Origin: Chryseosolibacter sp964551035
GTDB taxonomy: Bacteria; Bacteroidota; Bacteroidia; Cytophagales; Cyclobacteriaceae
Assembly (NCBI GenBank): GCA_964551035.1
Contig: CAZKBK010000014.1
Location: 43,898-107,897, forward strand
Length of the DNA stretch: 64,000 bases
Direction: 5' to 3'
Shown here: piece after piece, positions 1 through 8,620 of the stretch
Layout: the number at the start of each line of letters is the position of its first letter
Position numbering within the stretch: position 1 is the stretch's first letter
The notes under the pieces: generated by a model
The model's database searches: none
What the model was told of the DNA's origin: nothing
Seen by the model: only the letters and a program-made list of their open reading frames with translations
Program-made: the position numbers and the translations under genes

Positions 1-815
1 TGCAGAAAACGGACGTCCGCGTCGTCGCTGCCACCAATGTCAATCTGATGAGAAACGTCGAGGAAGGGAAGTTTCGTGAGGATCTCTACTACAGGCTGAG
101 CACGGTGCCGATCTTCGTCCCCCCGCTTCGCGAGCGCGGGCGCGACGCGGACTTGCTCTTTAGGAAGTTCGCCTCCGACTTTGCTGAAAAATACCGCGTT
201 AAGCCCATTACCCTTACCGATGATGCGCGCGAGATCCTGCTTCAGTACCGGTTTCCCGGAAACATCCGGCAACTGAAAAACCTCGTGGAGCAGATTTCTG
301 TGCTTTCAACGGAGGAAAAAGATATCGATGCACCTGCCCTTCAACGGTATCTCCCCCGCGAAAACACGTTGCCTGCCCTTTACCGCATACCCGGCGTGGA
401 CAAGGAAGGCATGTCGGAGCGCGACATCCTCTACAAGGTCCTCTTCGACATGAAAAGAGATGTCATCGACCTCAAGAAGATCGTCCTGGACCTGCTCAAC
501 GGGAAGGACGCCGGCGCAAGTGAACTCGTGAAGGATAACCCGAAGCTCTTTGAAGGCCTTCATGAGCATGGCACACAAGAACCGGTGGTACTGAACATTC
601 ATTCACAGGCTAACCGCGATGAAGAAGAAGAGGTCATCCAGGACATCACCCATGAAACAGAGGAGGACTCGCTCTCCATTGAAAAGAAGGAAAAAGAACT
701 TATTATCAGGGCCCTTCGCAAAAACAACAACCGGCGAAAATATGCGGCACGGGATTTGGGCATCTCAGAGCGCACGCTCTACCGAAAGATCAAACAGTAC
801 GAACTCGAAGAATAA
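1..815 (+). CDS. Sigma-54-dependent transcriptional activator, C-terminal part (5' end outside window)
   Basis: The reading frame is open from base 3, so the gene begins before the window; the first ATG at 48 is internal. The visible part opens with the end of an NtrC-type AAA+ domain (VRVVAATN, then FREDLYYRLSTVPI and PPLRER, and later FPGNIRQLKNL). It continues into a poorly conserved linker and ends in a Fis-type helix-turn-helix (about the last 40 residues, RKYAARDLGISERTLYRKI). Proteins of this family hydrolyse ATP to remodel sigma-54 RNA polymerase at enhancer-dependent promoters. The sensor or receiver part is missing from view, so the input signal is unknown. The lptE-like gene starts 7 bases after the stop, which suggests co-transcription. 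Confidence 0.93.
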   Translation, partial: QKTDVRVVAATNVNLMRNVEEGKFREDLYYRLSTVPIFVPPLRERGRDADLLFRKFASDFAEKYRVKPITLTDDAREILLQYRFPGNIRQLKNLVEQISVLSTEEKDIDAPALQRYLPRENTLPALYRIPGVDKEGMSERDILYKVLFDMKRDVIDLKKIVLDLLNGKDAGASELVKDNPKLFEGLHEHGTQEPVVLNIHSQANRDEEEEVIQDITHETEEDSLSIEKKEKELIIRALRKNNNRRKYAARDLGISERTLYRKIKQYELEE

Positions 816-822
816 CTTTTTC

Positions 823-1371
823 ATGACCATCAAGCAGATACTTTCGTGGGGACGCCTGGTCATCCCGCTCCTTTTCATCCTCGCATTGAGTGCGTGCGGC
901 ATTGGGATCCAATACTCCATGATCGGTACCACGACCACGGCGGAGACAATCGCGGTAGCCGAGTTCTATAACAACGCCGACCTGGGGCCGGCAAACATGG
1001 CCCAGACACTCACCAACGAAATCAAAGATTACTTTATTCAAAACAGCAACCTGCGCGTCGTTCAGGAACAGGGCGAGTTGTTTCTCGAAGGCGAAATTAC
1101 CAGCTACTCGCTTACCCCCATCGCGCCGGTGGCCACCGGCCAGGGCAACCGGGACATCACGCGCGCATCTTCCACCCGACTCACCATTACCGTGAAGGCA
1201 ACCTATATCAACACACTCGACGAAAACCTGAGCTTCAAGGATAAAAGCTTCTCCTTTTATAAAGACTTTCCCAACGATGTCAACCTCTCCGACTTTGAAG
1301 AACAGTACGTGCGTGAGATATTCGACCGGATCATCAACGATATCTTCAACGCCTCCGTCGCCAATTGGTAA
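823..1371 (+). CDS. lptE: LptE-family lipoprotein (LPS assembly)
   Basis: A 182-residue protein with a lipoprotein signal: basic start, hydrophobic stretch, lipobox LSAC with Cys near residue 24. The body resembles the Bacteroidetes LptE family: GIQYSMIG just after the Cys, then a beta/alpha module with EGEITSY and a C-terminal FDRIINDIFNASVANW. In known systems LptE plugs the LptD barrel that inserts LPS in the outer membrane. I chose ATG 823 over a longer out-of-frame reading because it gives the signal peptide and follows the regulator by 7 bases. Its place between a sigma-54 regulator and secG fits the order often seen in Bacteroidetes. The family call rests on pattern and context. Confidence 0.8.
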   Translation: MTIKQILSWGRLVIPLLFILALSACGIGIQYSMIGTTTTAETIAVAEFYNNADLGPANMAQTLTNEIKDYFIQNSNLRVVQEQGELFLEGEITSYSLTPIAPVATGQGNRDITRASSTRLTITVKATYINTLDENLSFKDKSFSFYKDFPNDVNLSDFEEQYVREIFDRIINDIFNASVANW

Positions 1372-1404
1372 AATTTGTTATTTTTACCTTGAGGCATTAT
1401 CACC

Positions 1405-2346
1405 GTGGATAAAAACCGATTTACAACAATACTAAAGCACTACACGCGGACTTCACCGGAAGAGGCCCGCGAACTTGCCGAACTTCGCGATGCTTACCCG
1501 TATTCCCAGGTGCTCCACGTGTTGTCTGCCCGGGCGGGAAAGGACCACAATATGGACGGCCATGCGTCGTGGCTTCCCGCTGCCGCGGTTCACGTAACGG
1601 ACCGCGCCGTCCTCAGGGACATCATGACCGCCGTTGCATTGCCGGAAATCACGGAACAACAGGACGATGCCGTCATTGAGGAACGTATTCAGCCAATCAA
1701 GTCCGTCGAAGAACCGGATATCGACTATGCCGAGGAGCTCATGCGAGACCTCAAGATCCTGAACACGCTGAAGCACAATTTTGAAATGCTCCTGGTAGAA
1801 TACTCCGAGGTGCACGCCACAACCCCGCCGGCCATCGATTCCGGGCGGCAGGAAACACCGGCAAAGAAGAAGACGCCGCCACGCCTCTCGGGACCGAAAA
1901 AGTCCAAGAAGCAGCGTATTATTGAAATGGCACAGGCCATGAACCAGAAGAACGATCACGAATTACCGTCAACGAAAGGGAAGAAAAAAGGGCCGCATAA
2001 ATCCGCCGACCCGCCGGATGCATTAATCGAAGAAATCGAAACGAACAAGCGGGAACTCCATCCCGAAACGGAGAAGCAACTGGAGCAACTCAACCTGATC
2101 AACCAGTTTATCAAAACGCAGCCGTCCATCTCCAGCGCCCGCGACCGGGTCCCCCCGCCCGCCGGCGATCTCAACCCGATCAAGTCAGGCGAATTCGGCG
2201 ACAATATTGTCTCTGAAACGCTTGTCGAAATTCTCGTGCGACAGGGAAAGAAAGACAAAGCCATCGAGGTTTTGAAGAAGTTGATTTGGAAATATCCGCA
2301 GAAAAAGACTTACTTTGCGTCCCAAATTGAAGAGTTGAAGAAGTAG
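1405..2346 (+). CDS. Conserved hypothetical protein, probable cytoplasmic, Lys/Glu-rich linker
   Basis: A 313-residue protein read from a GTG at 1405; no ATG gives the same N-terminus. The N-terminal ~100 residues are helical (YPYSQVLHVLSARAGKD). The middle, about 130-200, is rich in Lys, Pro and Glu and looks disordered. The last ~40 residues (ETLVEILVRQGKKDKAIEVLKKLIWKYPQKK) read like a single TPR-type helical hairpin. There is no signal peptide or membrane segment. It lies between lptE and secG with 3 bases before secG, so it is probably in their operon. Similar proteins at this place are common in Bacteroidetes, but I know of no function. Confidence 0.82.
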   Translation: MDKNRFTTILKHYTRTSPEEARELAELRDAYPYSQVLHVLSARAGKDHNMDGHASWLPAAAVHVTDRAVLRDIMTAVALPEITEQQDDAVIEERIQPIKSVEEPDIDYAEELMRDLKILNTLKHNFEMLLVEYSEVHATTPPAIDSGRQETPAKKKTPPRLSGPKKSKKQRIIEMAQAMNQKNDHELPSTKGKKKGPHKSADPPDALIEEIETNKRELHPETEKQLEQLNLINQFIKTQPSISSARDRVPPPAGDLNPIKSGEFGDNIVSETLVEILVRQGKKDKAIEVLKKLIWKYPQKKTYFASQIEELKK

Positions 2347-2349
2347 TTT

Positions 2350-2700
2350 ATGTACACATTTATTATCGGTTTTGTCGTCTTCCTGGCTGTTCTCCTCGTA
2401 TTGGTTATTCTGGCGCAGAATGCCAAGGGCGGTGGGCTGTCAAGCCAGTTCGGCGGTTCATCTGCAAGCAACATTATCGGCGTAAAAAAGACCGGCGACT
2501 TGCTGGAGAAGCTCACCTGGGGCATCAGCATCACCATCATGGTGCTTTGTCTGGTCTCGGCTACGTCAATGGTGAACCCTGCCATGCAGGCACCGACCAA
2601 CGAATTGCTGGAACGCGCAGGCGAACAACAATTGCCGCCCGTCATGGACTTGCCTGCGCCTGGCGAAGAGGTACCAGCAGATACCGACACGACCCCCTAA
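2350..2700 (+). CDS. secG: Preprotein translocase subunit SecG
   Basis: A 116-residue inner-membrane protein with two transmembrane helices, at about 1-22 and 57-77. The conserved SecG loop AQNAKGGGLSSQFGG lies between them. The C-terminal tail is Pro/Glu/Asp-rich, as in Bacteroidetes SecG. SecG associates with SecYE and helps SecA-driven export. The ATG follows the upstream stop by 3 bases. A clear intrinsic terminator follows, so this is the last gene of the lptE-secG unit. Confidence 0.95.
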   Translation: MYTFIIGFVVFLAVLLVLVILAQNAKGGGLSSQFGGSSASNIIGVKKTGDLLEKLTWGISITIMVLCLVSATSMVNPAMQAPTNELLERAGEQQLPPVMDLPAPGEEVPADTDTTP

Positions 2701-2723
2701 GGCACAAAGAAACCAAAGAAACG

Positions 2724-2748
2724 GGCCCTTTTACGAGGGCCTTTTTTA
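2724..2748 (+). terminator. Intrinsic terminator after secG
   Basis: A GGCCC/GGGCC stem (2724-2728 with 2737-2741) with an 8-base loop is followed by TTTTTTATT. A-rich sequence precedes the stem, so it may also stop transcription from the convergent gene ending at 2755. Confidence 0.85.
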
Positions 2749-2754
2749 TTGTCG

Positions 2755-3471
2755 TTATGCCGCCTGAGAAAGGTGCTTCATGAAAAGGCGTTTCGCCACC
2801 GGCATAAGCGTTTCGCTGACCGGGAATTTCATCCGCGACAGCAGCAGGTAGGCAGCGGGATTCGGCAGGTCACGATACTTCCGGATAAGGTCCAGCTTGA
2901 TTTTCTCATACGGGTAGAACGCAGTCTTATCGACACTCGCGAGGAACATCGTATTCAGGCTGCGCATCTGTTCCTTGCTGTCTTCGAAAATACTCACCTG
3001 GTAGCGGTACACGCTGGTTTCGGTCTCGGGCTGCTGGGTAACAAAAAGATAGCCTTCATTTGCGTAGAGCGGCGTAACCCCTACGGGTGAAATTTCACAT
3101 TGTGACTCAACATAATCATAGATTACCGTGCCCTCCTCCAGCGACTCGCGGATCTGCGGCAGGGCAAATTCGATAACGGATTCCAACTCCGCCATTACGG
3201 CGTCATCCTCCACCATTTCCCGATAGCGCAATTCCAGCCGCCTGAACTCCTCAAGCGACAACTCCTTGGGAAACGATTCGCGGATGAGCGCCTTGTTCTC
3301 CTTTACCGCCTGCAGGTTGCGGTAGTGAAAAACAAGATCGGCCAGGAACGGGTACAATTCCACCCGGTCAAACGACTCCCGCACGGTCTGCAGGTAAGCA
3401 AGGAGAAGGTACTTTTTATACTCAAAATCGATCAGCCCTCTCGTCAGCCAATCTTTAGGCAATCGCTCCAT
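2755..3471 (-). CDS. Conserved hypothetical protein
   Basis: A 238-residue soluble protein starting MERLPKDWLTRGLIDFEYKK. A longer frame exists, but its extra N-terminal 32 residues run into the intergenic promoter region and look unlike protein. It is helix-rich in the first ~130 residues (FLADLVFHYRNLQAVKENK, YREMVEDDAVMAELE). The second half is more mixed (ISPVGVTPLYANEGYLFV) and ends in a helical tail with RKYRDLPNPAAYLL. There is no signal peptide. It is divergent from groES and convergent with secG. Similar proteins next to groESL occur in Bacteroidetes; I do not know the function. Confidence 0.85.
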   Translation of the reverse strand: MERLPKDWLTRGLIDFEYKKYLLLAYLQTVRESFDRVELYPFLADLVFHYRNLQAVKENKALIRESFPKELSLEEFRRLELRYREMVEDDAVMAELESVIEFALPQIRESLEEGTVIYDYVESQCEISPVGVTPLYANEGYLFVTQQPETETSVYRYQVSIFEDSKEQMRSLNTMFLASVDKTAFYPYEKIKLDLIRKYRDLPNPAAYLLLSRMKFPVSETLMPVAKRLFMKHLSQAA

Positions 3472-3691
3472 ATTCACACATTCAAGCCAAAATATAGCCA
3501 AATAGCCGTTTGAAGTCAACGGTGAGGAGGAGCGGATGGTGGCAGGAAAAAACTGACAGGCTGCCATTTTGAGGGTAAAAATTATGCCATCCGCCCCTGA
3601 AATAAAGGGGGGAACCGGGTATTGACAGGAAAAAATGTCCGTAATTCGCGTCGCATTTGCATTGGCACAAAAGCTGCTAATGGGGCAAGTG

Positions 3692-3706
3692 CAAACTGTC
3701 AGTTTG
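3692..3706. promoter_or_regulatory. Perfect 15-bp palindrome upstream of groES
   Basis: CAAACTG-T-CAGTTTG is a perfect inverted repeat centred at 3699, 27 bases before the groES start. It includes TCAGTTTG, one base off the Bacteroidetes -7 element. It is not a CIRCE sequence. An operator role for groESL is inference from position and symmetry. Confidence 0.45.
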
Positions 3707-3732
3707 TTTAACCTTAAAACAATTCAACGTAT

Positions 3733-4011
3733 ATGGCAAAAATCAACTTCAAACCCAATGAGGACAGGGTGCTGGTGGAACCTGCCGCCGCCGAAGAGAA
3801 AACCGCATCCGGGATTATCATTCCCGACACCGCCAAGGAGAAGCCCCAGAAGGGCACTATCGTAGCTGTCGGTGAAGGCCTGAAAGACAAGCCTGTGACC
3901 GTTAAGGTGGGTGATAGCGTGCTCTATGGTAAATATGCCGGTACAGAGATCACCATTGATGGCAAGGAGTATCTTATCATGAGAAACTCTGACATTTTCG
4001 GAATCATTTAA
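3733..4011 (+). CDS. groES: Co-chaperonin GroES
   Basis: A 92-residue protein, the normal length for GroES. It begins with INFKPNEDRVLVEPAAAEEK, contains the mobile-loop region TASGIIIPDTAKEKP and the core VGDSVLYGKYAGTEI, and ends YLIMRNSDIFGII. GroES forms the heptameric lid of the GroEL chamber in the cytoplasm. groEL follows 24 bases downstream, giving the usual groESL operon. A 15-bp palindrome lies just upstream and may take part in control. Confidence 0.98.
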   Translation: MAKINFKPNEDRVLVEPAAAEEKTASGIIIPDTAKEKPQKGTIVAVGEGLKDKPVTVKVGDSVLYGKYAGTEITIDGKEYLIMRNSDIFGII

Positions 4012-4035
4012 CAAACCAAAAAATCCAAGAGAATT

Positions 4036-5667
4036 ATGGCGAAAGAAATAACCTTCGACACCTCTGCACGGGACAGAATCAAAAAGGGCGTTGATAAGCT
4101 TGCCGACGCGGTAAAGGTCACGCTCGGTCCCAAAGGCCGCAATGTGATTATCGACAAGAAGTTTGGTGCGCCCATGGTCACCAAAGACGGTGTGTCCGTG
4201 GCGAAAGAGATCGAACTGAAGGATGGCATCGAGAATATGGGTGCTCAACTGGTAAAGGAAGTTGCTTCGAAGACCGCCGACGCTGCCGGTGATGGTACGA
4301 CTACAGCGACCGTGCTCGCCCAGGCGATCTATGGACACGGCATCAAGAACGTTGCCGCCGGGGCAAATCCGATGGACCTCAAGCGCGGCATCGATAAGGC
4401 CGTTGCTTCCGTCGTTGAAAATCTCAAGAAGCAGTCCAAGAAGATCAACAATTCCAACGAGATCGCGCAGGTAGCCACGATCTCTGCCAACAGCGACACG
4501 ACCATCGGCCAGATGATCGCCGACGCCATGGATAAAGTAGGCAAAGACGGCGTCATCACCGTCGAGGAAGCGAAAGGCACCGAAACCGAAGTGAAGACCG
4601 TAGAGGGTATGCAGTTCGACCGCGGATACCTCTCCCCCTACTTCGTGACCAATACCGAAAAAATGGAAGCCGAGCTTGAGTCTCCTTTCATACTCATCTA
4701 CGACAAGAAGATCAGCAGCATGAAGGAGTTGCTCCCCATCCTTGAACAATCCGCACAAACCGGCAAGCCCCTGCTCATTATCTCTGAAGAAGTGGAGGGT
4801 GAAGCCCTGGCAACGCTGGTGGTGAACAAGATCCGCGGCGCCCTGCGTGTGGCTGCCGTGAAAGCACCCGGCTTCGGCGACCGCAGGAAGGCCATGTTGG
4901 AAGATATCGCCATCCTCACCGGTGGTCAGGTAATCAGCGAAGAGCGCGGCTTCAAACTGGAGAATACCACGCTCGATATGCTCGGCCGCGCCGAGAAAGT
5001 CAACATCGACAAGGACAATACGACGATCGTTAACGGCGCCGGCAAGAAAGCCGACATCCAGGGTCGCATCGGCCAGATCAAAGCACAGATCGAAACCACG
5101 ACATCTGACTACGACCGCGAAAAACTGCAGGAGCGGCTGGCAAAATTGTCCGGTGGCGTTGCCATCCTCTACATTGGCGCAGCTACCGAGGTCGAAATGA
5201 AGGAGAAGAAAGACCGTGTAGACGACGCATTGCACGCAACACGCGCTGCCGTGCAGGAAGGTATCGTCCCCGGCGGTGGTGTGGCCTATATCCGCGCGAT
5301 CGACGCGCTCAAGGACGTGGCCGTCGAGAATGACGATCAGTCCACAGGCGTGAACATCATCCGGCAGGCCCTCGAGTCTCCCCTGAGAACCATCGCCCTG
5401 AACGCAGGTCAGGAAGGTTCTGTGATCGTGAACAAGGTTCGCGATGGCAAGAAAGACTTCGGGTACAACGCACGCGAAGACAAGTTCGAGACCTTCTTCG
5501 ACGCTGGTATCATCGACCCGACGAAGGTAACGCGCCTCGCGCTCGAGAACGCGGCTTCCATCGCAGGTCTGCTGCTTACCACGGAAGCGGTGGTGTCGGA
5601 TATCCCTGAAGAGAAGGAAGCAGTTCCCGCAATGCCTCCCGGCGGCGGAATGGGCGGCATGATGTAA
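4036..5667 (+). CDS. groEL: Chaperonin GroEL (60 kDa)
   Basis: A 543-residue chaperonin of normal length. Visible signatures are KVTLGPKGRNV near the N-terminus, the nucleotide-binding DGTTTATVLAQAI, the apical-domain KAPGFGDRRKAMLEDIAIL, and the C-terminal GGGMGGMM tail. It forms the double-ring folding machine with GroES. It is the second gene of groESL and is followed by a strong terminator. Nothing unusual is seen. Confidence 0.99.
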   Translation: MAKEITFDTSARDRIKKGVDKLADAVKVTLGPKGRNVIIDKKFGAPMVTKDGVSVAKEIELKDGIENMGAQLVKEVASKTADAAGDGTTTATVLAQAIYGHGIKNVAAGANPMDLKRGIDKAVASVVENLKKQSKKINNSNEIAQVATISANSDTTIGQMIADAMDKVGKDGVITVEEAKGTETEVKTVEGMQFDRGYLSPYFVTNTEKMEAELESPFILIYDKKISSMKELLPILEQSAQTGKPLLIISEEVEGEALATLVVNKIRGALRVAAVKAPGFGDRRKAMLEDIAILTGGQVISEERGFKLENTTLDMLGRAEKVNIDKDNTTIVNGAGKKADIQGRIGQIKAQIETTTSDYDREKLQERLAKLSGGVAILYIGAATEVEMKEKKDRVDDALHATRAAVQEGIVPGGGVAYIRAIDALKDVAVENDDQSTGVNIIRQALESPLRTIALNAGQEGSVIVNKVRDGKKDFGYNAREDKFETFFDAGIIDPTKVTRLALENAASIAGLLLTTEAVVSDIPEEKEAVPAMPPGGGMGGMM

Positions 5668-5689
5668 TATCTGATAACGCAAAGTACAA

Positions 5690-5725
5690 GGGGCTTCGCC
5701 GGTTGCGAAGCCCCTTTCTTTATTT
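5690..5725 (+). terminator. Strong intrinsic terminator after groEL
   Basis: A 10-bp perfect stem, GGGGCTTCGC with GCGAAGCCCC (5690-5699 and 5705-5714), has a 5-base loop and is followed by TTTCTTTATTT. Confidence 0.95.
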
Positions 5726-5821
5726 CGGGCCGAACGGCGACTCCCACCGGGCACGGCAAAAAACCTTGAAGAAGAACCGGGAATTTTGTGACCTTTACCC
5801 TTGAACCAACCGGTCATCACA

Positions 5822-6361
5822 ATGAACAAGCCTTCTTCGACAAAAGCCTACCGGGTCATCCCCCGTCTCGCAGCCCCTTTCCTGTTCCTTCTCGCTGCGC
5901 TGCTCACCCACGACCCGCATCGCGAAGGACAAGGCCGGTCCGCGGCATCGCTCATTTCTCCCATGTTTTATACTTCCCTTGCCGATTCGGTTTCACCCGA
6001 ATACGTACGGAAGATCGGTTTAGACCATGTCACCGGGATCAAGTTTATGCCCCTGAATGGCAGAGAATCCCACTATTTTCATTACCGTGCGGACGCGGCC
6101 TCCGTATTGCATGCGCTTGAAAGCCTTCCCTTCGCTATAGACGTACTCGTCGCAGACACCGGCGTTCGACCCCTCGGGCCGGAAACGATGGCCAGCGATT
6201 TATCCGCATTGCCTGCGATGGAGTATGAGCGGTCCTCCTTTTTTTGGGATGCGGACCTGCTCGTTTTCCGCGGCTATGAGGTGGTAAAGGGAAAGGCGAG
6301 ACATGTCGTCCTGGTAAACCCATCCACCCGCGAAATTCTGCACCGGATCGTCTTCGGCTGA
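5822..6361 (+). CDS. Hypothetical exported protein
   Basis: A 179-residue protein from ATG 5822 (a TTG at 5801 would add 7 residues). The N-terminus has basic residues followed by a hydrophobic segment (LAAPFLFLLAALL), so it is probably exported or membrane-anchored. The rest shows no motif I recognise. It stands alone after groESL with its own spacing and runs convergent to the OPT transporter gene. Codon use looks like the surrounding genes. The function is unknown. Confidence 0.65.
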   Translation: MNKPSSTKAYRVIPRLAAPFLFLLAALLTHDPHREGQGRSAASLISPMFYTSLADSVSPEYVRKIGLDHVTGIKFMPLNGRESHYFHYRADAASVLHALESLPFAIDVLVADTGVRPLGPETMASDLSALPAMEYERSSFFWDADLLVFRGYEVVKGKARHVVLVNPSTREILHRIVFG

Positions 6362-6387
6362 CGGCGGTCCGCAGGCGTCAAAAACCG

Positions 6388-6416
6388 CCCAATGGCCTTG
6401 TAAGATCGCCATTGGG
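6388..6416. terminator. Inverted repeat between convergent genes, possible bidirectional terminator
   Basis: CCCAATGGC and GCCATTGGG form a 9-bp stem around an 11-base loop between the two convergent stop codons. There is no T-tract on either side, so intrinsic termination is only possible, not clear. Confidence 0.4.
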
Positions 6417-6440
6417 TAGTCACGCCGCGTCCTCAATGCA

Positions 6441-8480
6441 TTACTTCTTCGTCGCCGTACGGTAGAGGATGGTGATCATTCCCGCAAAGAAAAGGACGCC
6501 AAGCACCATGTACAGGCCCTCGCTCAGGAATGAGGTCATGCCGTGTTCAAGGCTGATCGTTTCCATCGTCTCGGGGAGCACGATTGCGAGGATCGCAATG
6601 AGCACACCGGTGATCGCACCACCGGCGATCAATCCTGTGGCAAACAGGTTGCCGTGGCTCAGGTCGTCTTCGCTGGCCGATTCGCCCCTGCGCTGCGCAC
6701 GCCAGTCCACAATGCCGCGCACTGCGCCGCCGATGAATATCGGGAGCGTGGTTTTGAGTGGCAGGTAGAGACCAATCGCGAACGCGAGCGCTTTGATGCC
6801 GCAGAGCTCGATCATGACGGCAACGCAAACGCCGACGAGTACAAATTGCCAGTCGAGGTTGAACGAAAGGATTCCCTTTGCCAGCGTAGCCATGAGCGTC
6901 GCTTGCGGCGCGGGATATTCCGAACTACCGATCGCGTGCGTGATACCCTGTTCCATCATTTCCTTCGTCGGCGTGTCGAGCAGATGCACCACGCCACCAA
7001 TAGCAAACGACGACACGATGGCGCCGATGAACAGGGAGATCTGCTGATACTTCGGCGTCGCGCCGACGATATGCCCCGCTTTCAAGTCCTGTGAAGTACC
7101 CCCCGCGTTGGCGGCGGCAATGCAGATCATTGCCCCTACGACCAGTGCCAGCGGCTCATAAGCCTGCCCGGACCAGCCGACGCTGGTAAAGATGAGACAG
7201 GTGCCCATTAGCGTAGCGATCGTCATCCCCGAGATCGGATTGTTGCTCGTACCTACCAGGCCAACGATGCGGCTGGACACGGTTACGAAAAAGAAACCGA
7301 AGATGACAACAAGAATACCGATCAATCCTTTTTGAAGAAAGTTGTCACCTGGAATGAAGGGCAGCGCCATCGTCAGCAACACCAGGACGATGCTTCCGAC
7401 AATCACAAACTTGAACGACAGGTCCCGCTCCGTGCGGAGGGTCGCGCCGCCGGTCGTGCTGCTGGTACTCTTGAGCGAGCCGATACTTTCCTTGAATGAA
7501 CTCGCGATGGTCGGTATCGTCTTGACCAGGGTGATCAGCCCGCCCGCCGCCACAGCGCCGGCGCCAATCTGTTTAATGTATGCCGTGTAGATGGCATCCG
7601 CGTAGCTTGAAAATGTGCGCGTTGCCGGGTCCCATCCTGCCGCAGCCGTGTTGAGGTCGGGGAGGTTTCCCAACTTTACCAGTTGAAGGGCAATGGTTTC
7701 CGCGGGCACGAGCGTAGCCAGCAAGGGGATCAGCGCCCACCAGGCCAGGACGGAACCCGCCACGAGTACGCCGGATATTTTCGGTCCAATGATGTAGCCG
7801 ACCCCGAGGTACTCCGGGGTGATCTCTCCGCGCAGCGCGGCCGACGGCAGGAACTTGTTTGCCTGGCTCGTGATGAATGCCGGCGTCTCCGCGATGATGT
7901 GCAACGCCTTCTGAAGGACCGCATACACAAAGGCGACGCCCATGCCAATAAAAGCCGTCTGCGCGAACACGCCACCCTTTTCCCCGGCCTGCAACACCGA
8001 TCCGCATGCCGTTCCTTCCGGGTATGGCAACGTACCGTGTTCCTTTACGATCAGTGAACGACGCAGCGGGATCATCATCAACGTCCCCAACATCCCCCCA
8101 AACGCGGCAAGGATAAGAATGACGAGGTATGTGAAATACCCCTCGCCCACACTGGTGCCATCCGGACCCGGCGACAGAAATAAGAATCCTGGTAACGTAA
8201 ACACAACACCCGCCGCGATCGACTCGCCGGCAGAGCCCGTAGTCTGAATAATGTTATTTTCGAGAATGGTCGTCTTCAGGAATTTACGACCCAGCGTGAT
8301 GGCGATCACCGCGATCGGAATCGAGGCCGTGACCGTAAGCCCCGCCTTCAGCGCCAGGTATACGGTCGAACACCCGAACAATATCCCGAACACCGATCCC
8401 CATAAGATCGACTTCAGCGTAAACTCCTTCACATTCTGTTCCGGCGCCACATACGGCTTAAACGTTTTCTGCTCCTGCAT
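6441..8480 (-). CDS. OPT-family oligopeptide transporter
   Basis: A 679-residue multi-spanning membrane protein with about 15 hydrophobic segments. It opens with EFTLKSILWGSVFGILFGC and contains TGSAGESIAAGVVFTLPGF, PEGTACGSVL and a C-terminal half with SNNPISGMTIATL, all typical of the OPT superfamily. These proton-coupled carriers import oligopeptides and, in some subfamilies, metal-chelate compounds. The substrate cannot be told from sequence. It sits just downstream of a POT-family peptide transporter on the same strand, so peptide uptake is a sensible guess. A heptamer array fills the gap between the two genes. Confidence 0.93.
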   Translation of the reverse strand: MQEQKTFKPYVAPEQNVKEFTLKSILWGSVFGILFGCSTVYLALKAGLTVTASIPIAVIAITLGRKFLKTTILENNIIQTTGSAGESIAAGVVFTLPGFLFLSPGPDGTSVGEGYFTYLVILILAAFGGMLGTLMMIPLRRSLIVKEHGTLPYPEGTACGSVLQAGEKGGVFAQTAFIGMGVAFVYAVLQKALHIIAETPAFITSQANKFLPSAALRGEITPEYLGVGYIIGPKISGVLVAGSVLAWWALIPLLATLVPAETIALQLVKLGNLPDLNTAAAGWDPATRTFSSYADAIYTAYIKQIGAGAVAAGGLITLVKTIPTIASSFKESIGSLKSTSSTTGGATLRTERDLSFKFVIVGSIVLVLLTMALPFIPGDNFLQKGLIGILVVIFGFFFVTVSSRIVGLVGTSNNPISGMTIATLMGTCLIFTSVGWSGQAYEPLALVVGAMICIAAANAGGTSQDLKAGHIVGATPKYQQISLFIGAIVSSFAIGGVVHLLDTPTKEMMEQGITHAIGSSEYPAPQATLMATLAKGILSFNLDWQFVLVGVCVAVMIELCGIKALAFAIGLYLPLKTTLPIFIGGAVRGIVDWRAQRRGESASEDDLSHGNLFATGLIAGGAITGVLIAILAIVLPETMETISLEHGMTSFLSEGLYMVLGVLFFAGMITILYRTATKK

Positions 8481-8494
8481 GGTATTGGTTTAGG

Positions 8495-8620
8495 TTTACT
8501 CTTAGCTCTTAGCTCTTTGCTGTTCGCTCTTTGCTCTTTGCTCTTTGCTGTTCGCTCTTTGCTCTTTGCTTTTCGCTCTTTGCCCTTAGCTCTTTGCTCT
8601 TAGCTCTTAGCTCTTTGCTG
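8495..8620. repeat. Degenerate heptamer tandem array (TTNGCTC), locus 1
   Basis: About 17 head-to-tail copies of a 7-base unit, mainly CTCTTTG, CTCTTAG and GTTCGCT variants, fill the space between the POT stop codon and the OPT start. The same unit recurs at 44115-44177 and, in inverted orientation, at 48458-48577. Confidence 0.9.

Noticed and set aside
3724..5829. A 701-residue open frame opposite groES-groEL
   Set aside because: It is the antisense shadow of groESL; its composition follows the codon pattern of the genuine genes.
8495..8620. CRISPR array
   Set aside because: Units are 7 bases without spacers, so this is a simple tandem array.
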